64,000 bases of DNA from Agelaius tricolor. Taxonomy: Eukaryota > Chordata > Aves > Passeriformes > Icteridae. Of the stretch, positions 59,278 through 64,000 are shown one piece after another. The notes below the pieces were generated by a model that saw nothing but the letters and a program-made list of their open reading frames with translations, searched no databases and was not told the origin of the DNA. The stretch lies in contig JALJCS010000053.1 in assembly GCA_023055355.1 (NCBI GenBank), positions 2,784,008 to 2,848,007 on the forward strand. The letters are read 5' to 3'. The number at the start of each line of letters is the position of its first letter. Position 1 is the first letter of the stretch. The position numbers were made by a program, and so were the translations under genes.

Positions 59278-61279
59278 ACAAACCATTCATATTCTGTCAT
59301 AGCCTTTCCTTTCAACCATAACCATTTCCAATCGGTGCATTTCCTTAGTTTGTACAATGCCCTTTGTCCTCAAAAGATTATATTCAGCCTCCTGTTTCAC
59401 CCCAAGCAGCTCGTACACCTCCTGCTCATCCAGGTGCTGCTGCTGGTGCCGCTCCTGCTCCTGCTCCTGCACCAGCTCCTGCAGGTAAGTTGTTTTTTCA
59501 GGCAATTCTAGTCACTGGGATGTGGATGCCAAGCAGGCAGCATCTCTCTTCAAGCTGCACAGCTTCTGTAGGCCAATACAGCAACGCTTCATTGTAAACA
59601 TAATGGAGCGTGCAAACAGAAATGATATGATACTTTTGAGAGAAGAGGAAGGGGACTGTGGAAGCTAACCACAGGGTTTAAACTTATTCTTGGAAAGATT
59701 TTCCATTGGTGTCTATGTTCTTGTGGCTTTGTTTGGATTTTAGTTTGTGTTTGCATGCTTGGTTGGTGGACTTTTTTGGTTTGGGGTAGTGGTTGAGGGA
59801 GGTGGGTGGGTGTTTGATTTTGTATTTTTTCCTTTCATTGCTTTGTTTAAATACTTGGTTTGAAATAACAAAATTCTTTTGGCATTATTTCTGTTCAAAA
59901 CCATTCATATTTTTAATCACCGTTCATTTCAACCATAACCATATCTAATCTGTGCATTGCCTTGGTCCTTAAATCTTACTTTTACTCAAGAGATAATACT
60001 TAGATTCGTGTTTCACCCCTAGCAGCTCCTAGGCCTCCAGCTCCTGCTCCTGCTCCTGCTGGTAAGTCTCTTCTTCAGGAGAGCAGTCACTCTAGTCACT
60101 GGCATGTGGGCTCCTAGCCAGCATCTCCCTTCATGCCGCACAGCTTCTGTAGGCAAATACAGCAACACTTTAGTGTAACCATAAGGGAGCAATTCACCTA
60201 GCGCAAAGAGAAATGTTCTGAGACATTCTTCAGACAAGAAAGGGGTGGTGTAACTAACACAGGGATGAACATTTTTGTCCGACTGTAGAAGAAGTTTGTT
60301 TCCTTGATTAAAAAACACGCCCTAGAAATTATAAGGACGAGGGGTAAAATAGGTCTGTGAGAATATGTGGAACTTCAGACAACCTCTGATTACAATACTT
60401 CCTAGGGCAAGATACTTGTGCTAATGTCCTTTGTCTATGAAGGATAAATATAGAATATTTCTATGCCATGTGTTTCAAATAAGCAATTAAGACAAGGAGC
60501 AAACAGTTGTAAGTACTTCAAATCCTTACTCTTGTCAGAGCTATTTAACAGCAAACCGAGATTCTCTCCTCATTTGTTTCTATTCTTTTTTTTTTTTTTT
60601 TTTATTCCAGCATACTCTGTCGGAAACCGACTCAGGCTCCAGTAGCATGACAGCCGACAGAACCTATACTATGTCTGGGAGCGACTCTGTCCTTTCACTT
60701 CGTCACCCAGCAGATCCTATACTTTATCTGGAACCGACTCAGGCCTCCTTAGTATGACAGCCGGCAGAACCTATTCTGTGTCTGGAAGCGGCTCAGCCTC
60801 TCCAGTACGTTCACCCAGCAGATCCTATAGTGCGACTGAAGGCCGCTCACCCAGCAGACACTATACTGCGTCTGGAAGCAAGGTATTTGCCGGGTGTGTC
60901 ATCCTAGAGAACTTTTACTGTGGTTGGAACCTACATTGCCTGTCCTTCCAACTCTAACCATTTCATTCCATACGTCGGCTTGCTTTTTCAAATTTACCAT
61001 CTCTGAAGTAACTTCACTTTCTCTGAACAGACTCCATAGGGCCTCCCCAAGGAGCCAGTACACCTGGTGGTGCTAGTCCTGCTGTTGTTGGGTAAGTCTG
61101 CTTGTGAAAAAATTATAGCCATTTGGATGTGGGTTGAGAGCCCACATCCATGGGGAGTAGTTGAGGGTGGGTGGGTGGGTGTTTGGCATTTTGATGTTTT
61201 TCCTTTCGTTTACTACTTTTATTGCATGCTTTCTTTTATCTTTTTTCAATAGCAAAATTGGTTTTCCTTTATTTCTCTT
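59278..61279 (+). repeat. Array unit 11 (type A), lower-quality right part
   Basis: 2002 bp. It has an 11-base deletion near 59610 (aatacaacaag missing). From about 60691 single-base indels accumulate. One of them adds a T at about 60810 and reopens the ancestral module 3 frame through to SPSRHYTASGSK. Confidence 0.9.
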
Positions 61280-63341
61280 ACAAACCATTCATATTCTGTC
61301 ATAGCCTTTCCTTTCAACCATAACCATTTCCAATCGGTGCATTTCCTTAGTTTGTACAATGCCCTTTGTCCTCAAAAGATTATATTCAGCCTCCTGTTTC
61401 ACCCCAAGCAGCTCGTACACCTCCTGCTCATCCTGGTGCTGCTGCTGGTGCCGGCTCCTGCTCCTGCACCAGCTCCTGCTCCTGCTCCTGCACCAGCTCC
61501 TGCAGGTAAGTTGTTTTTTCAGGCAATTCTAGTCACTGGGGATGTGGATGCCAAGCCAGCATCTCTCTTCAAGCTGCACAGCTTCTGTAGGCCAATACAG
61601 CAACGCTTCATTGTAAACATAATGGAGCAATACAACAAGTGCAAACAGAAATGATATGATACTTTTGAGAGAAGAGGAAGGGGACTGTGGAAGCTAACCA
61701 CAGGGTTTTAAACTTATTCTTGGAAAGATTTTCCATTGGTGTCTATGTTCTTGTGGCTTTGTTTGGATTTTTAGTTTGTGTTTGCATGCTTGGTTGGTGG
61801 ACTTTTTGGTTTGGGGTAGTGGTTGAGGGAGGTGGGTGGGTGTTTGATTTTGTATTTTTTCCTTTCATTGCTTTGTTGAAATACTTGGTTTGAAATAACA
61901 AAATTCTTTTGGCATTATTTCTGTTCCAAAACCATTCATATTTTTAATCACCGTTCATTCAACCATAACCATATCTAATCTGTGCATTGCCTTGGTCCTT
62001 AAATCTTACTTTTACTCAAGAGATAATACTTAGATTCGTGTTTCACCCCTAGCAGCTCCTAGGCCTCCAGCTCCTGCTCCTGCTCCTGCTGGTAAGTCTC
62101 TTCTTCAGGAGAGCAGTCACTCTAGTCCACTGGCATGTGGGCTCCTAGCCAGCATCTCCCCTTCATGCCGCACAGCTTCTGTAGGCAGAATACAGCAACA
62201 CTTTAGTGTAACCATAAGGGAGCAATTCACCTAGCGCAAAGAGAAATGTTCTGAGACATTCTTCAGACAAGAAAGGGGTGGTGTGTAACTAACACAGGGG
62301 ATGAACATTTTTGTCCGACTGTAGAAGAAGTTTGTTCCTTGATTAAAAAACACGCCCTAGAAATTATAAGGACGAGGGGTAAAATAGGTCTGTGAGAATA
62401 TGTGGATGAACTTCAGACAACCTCTGATTACAATACTTCCTAGGGCAAGATACTTGTGCTAATGTCCTTTGTCTATGAAGGATAAATATAGAATATTTCT
62501 ATGCCATGTGTTTCAAATAAGCAATTAAGACAAGGAGCAAACAGTTGTAAGTACTTCAAATCCTTACTCTTGTCAGAGCTATTTAACAGCAAACCGAGAT
62601 TCTCTCCTCATTTGTTTCTATTCTTTTTTTTTTTTTTTTATTCCAGCGTTCTGGGACGTCCAAGGTTCAGACATATACTCTGTCGGAAACCGACTCAGGC
62701 TCCAGTAGCATGGACAGCCGACAGAACCTATACTATGTCTGGGAGCGACTCTTGTCTTCACTTTGTCACCCAGCAGATCCTATACTTTATCTGGAACCGA
62801 CTCAGGCCTCCTTAGTATGACAGCCGGCAGACCTATTCTGTGTCCGGAAGCGGCTCAGCCTCTCCAGTACGTCACCCAGCAGATCCTATAGTGCGACTGA
62901 AGGCCGCTCACCCAGCAGACACTATACTGCGTCTGGAAGCAAGGTATTTGCCGGTGTGTCATCCTAGAGAACTTTTTACTGTGGTTGGAACCTACATTGC
63001 CTGTCCTTCCAACTCTAACCATTTCCATTCCATACGTCGGCTTGCTTTTTCAAATTTACCATCTCTGAAGTAACTTCACTTTCTCTGAACAGACTCCATA
63101 GGGCCTCCCCAAGGAGCCAGTACACCTGGTGGTGCTAGTCCTGCTGTTGTTGGTAAGTCTTCTTGTGAAAAAATTATAGCCATTTGGATGTGGGTTGAGA
63201 GCCCACATCCATGGGAGTAGTTGAGGGTGGGTGGGGTGGTGTTGTTTGCATTTTGATGTTTTTCCTTTCGTTACTACTTTTATTGCATGCTTTCTTTTAT
63301 CTTTTTTTTCAATAGCAAAATTGGTTTTCCTTTATTTCTCT
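61280..63341 (+). repeat. Array unit 12 (type B), many indels
   Basis: 2062 bp. It shares the unit 8 diagnostic variants but has numerous single-base insertions and deletions, mostly in homopolymers (for example gggttttaaac, ccggctcc and catggacag). Confidence 0.9.
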
Positions 63342-63347
63342 AGAAAG

Positions 63348-64000
63348 TGTTGCATGGTGTGTTGTTGAGCTATTGGGTTGGTTTTTTTTGTTTCATTTCC
63401 TCCCCCCTCCTATGTCTGAAAATGGTTCTGCCGCAGTTCATCTTTCCCGCCTTTTGAGGTGATCTGTCTCCCTGGCTCCACCCAGTTGTCATTGTATTCC
63501 CTTCAATCTCCTCCCCGGTTTTCCATAGAAACCCATGTATCTTTCCTCAACCCCTCCCAGGTGCCCCTGCTTAGTCATCTCTCCACTCCCACCTTTATTT
63601 CTAGAAGTTTCCAGAAGGAGAGTTGGATGATTGGTCCAGGGACCGGGGGCCTCCTCAGAATTGTCCCCATTGGTGTTTTCCCCATGTCAGTCCCTTTGGA
63701 TCCCACTCCCCACCGTATCTTCATTGGTTCAGAGACTGGTACCTCCCTTACATCCTCCCTCATTTAAAACTGCTGTAGTCCCTCCCTCCTGGCTCCTTCT
63801 GCTGCGTCCCCTGGGATTCATTAAAGGCCTGGATTAAGCCACAGGCCTGTGAGTCCACCCTTGTCTTTCCGCTGGCCGCAGCTTTACCAGATTCCGTCCT
63901 GCACAAGGCGTGCCTACAGTCGCAAGCTGGGCATAGCCTTAGGTGCTCTCGTGAAGCCAGCTCTCGGAGAAGTGCCCCCCCCGTGCTGCTAGCAGTGCTG
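63348..64000 (+). mobile_element. Array LTR 6, cut by window end, many indels
   Basis: It has the same family and left flank (tagaaag) as the other array LTRs. It runs off the window edge at 64000 while still in the LTR, so the array continues. Several homopolymer length changes set it apart from the others, for example ggttttttttg and tcccccctcc. Confidence 0.85.

Larger units (their letters stand above)
36204..63341 (+). repeat. Higher-order tandem array of twelve 2-kb units with exon-like modules
   Basis: Twelve units start at 36204, 38224, 40956, 42979, 45023, 47042, 49774, 51779, 54510, 56535, 59278 and 61280, each beginning acaaaccattcatattctg. Internal lengths are about 2.00-2.06 kb. 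Five units (2, 6, 8, 10, 12) are followed by a 676-bp solo LTR (the last cut by the window end) and carry a longer Ser-rich segment (type B). The other seven lack both (type A). The order is AB-AAAB-AB-AB-AB. Each unit has four exon-like segments with matching phase-1 boundaries. Very high similarity between units indicates recent amplification or ongoing homogenisation. The function is unknown, and the encoded protein family is not one I recognise. Confidence 0.95.

Noticed and set aside
36204..63341. CRISPR-like or ribosomal repeat array
   Set aside because: Units are 2 kb with introns and LTRs in a vertebrate context. There are no short repeats with unique spacers and no rRNA sequence.

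Overview
The window looks like nuclear DNA from a bird, most likely a passerine. It has no operons, it contains a multi-exon vertebrate gene with GT-AG introns, and it carries avian-type endogenous retroviruses (ERVs). I read three blocks.

Block 1 (1 to about 19.39 kb) is a dense, nested graveyard of ERVs. It holds an alpharetrovirus-like env transmembrane fragment with its LTR; an ERVL-like LTR split by a younger solo LTR with a perfect 6-bp target duplication (GGTGTC); a reverse-strand ERVK-like pro/pol remnant; a reverse-strand solo LTR with a 5-bp duplication (GTAGG) sitting in a degenerate TCTAAA minisatellite; a forward-strand 5' half-provirus (LTR, primer binding site, gag); a reverse-strand 3' half-provirus (integrase, env tail, LTR); and several further LTRs. 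Every viral reading frame I can follow is broken.

Block 2 (19.6 to 35.3 kb) carries twelve exons of CCDC171 (coiled-coil domain containing 171) on the + strand. Splice phases match from exon to exon. Two things suggest this copy is damaged. There is an in-frame TAA at 33917-33919. The stretch between the first and third exons also seems shorter than in the human protein. The gene is Z-linked in chicken as far as I recall, so a degenerating W copy, another decayed paralogue or a polymorphic null allele are all possible. The N-terminal exons would lie upstream of the ERV block and the C-terminal ones beyond the window.

Block 3 (35.5 kb to the end) is the most unusual part: a tandem array of twelve about 2.0-kb units, very similar to each other, organised as a higher-order repeat. 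Units without an LTR (type A) alternate with units ending in a 676-bp solo LTR (type B), giving a period of about 4.75 kb and a longer one of about 9.5 kb. Each unit holds four exon-like segments with good splice signals: two Ala-Pro-rich, one Ser/Thr/Tyr/Arg-rich with an 18-residue internal repeat, and one Gly-Pro-Ala-Ser segment. Their splice phases are all phase 1. This is incompatible with the phase-0 CCDC171 intron they appear to sit in, so the array seems to be a separate amplified gene fragment. A shared 1-bp deletion breaks the Ser-rich frame in nearly every unit. The first LTR, at the array edge, is an outlier and has CCDC171 intron on its left, so the junction may be an LTR-LTR recombination or an assembly join. 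From about 60.69 kb onward, frequent single-base indels appear relative to the other units, which points to unpolished sequence.
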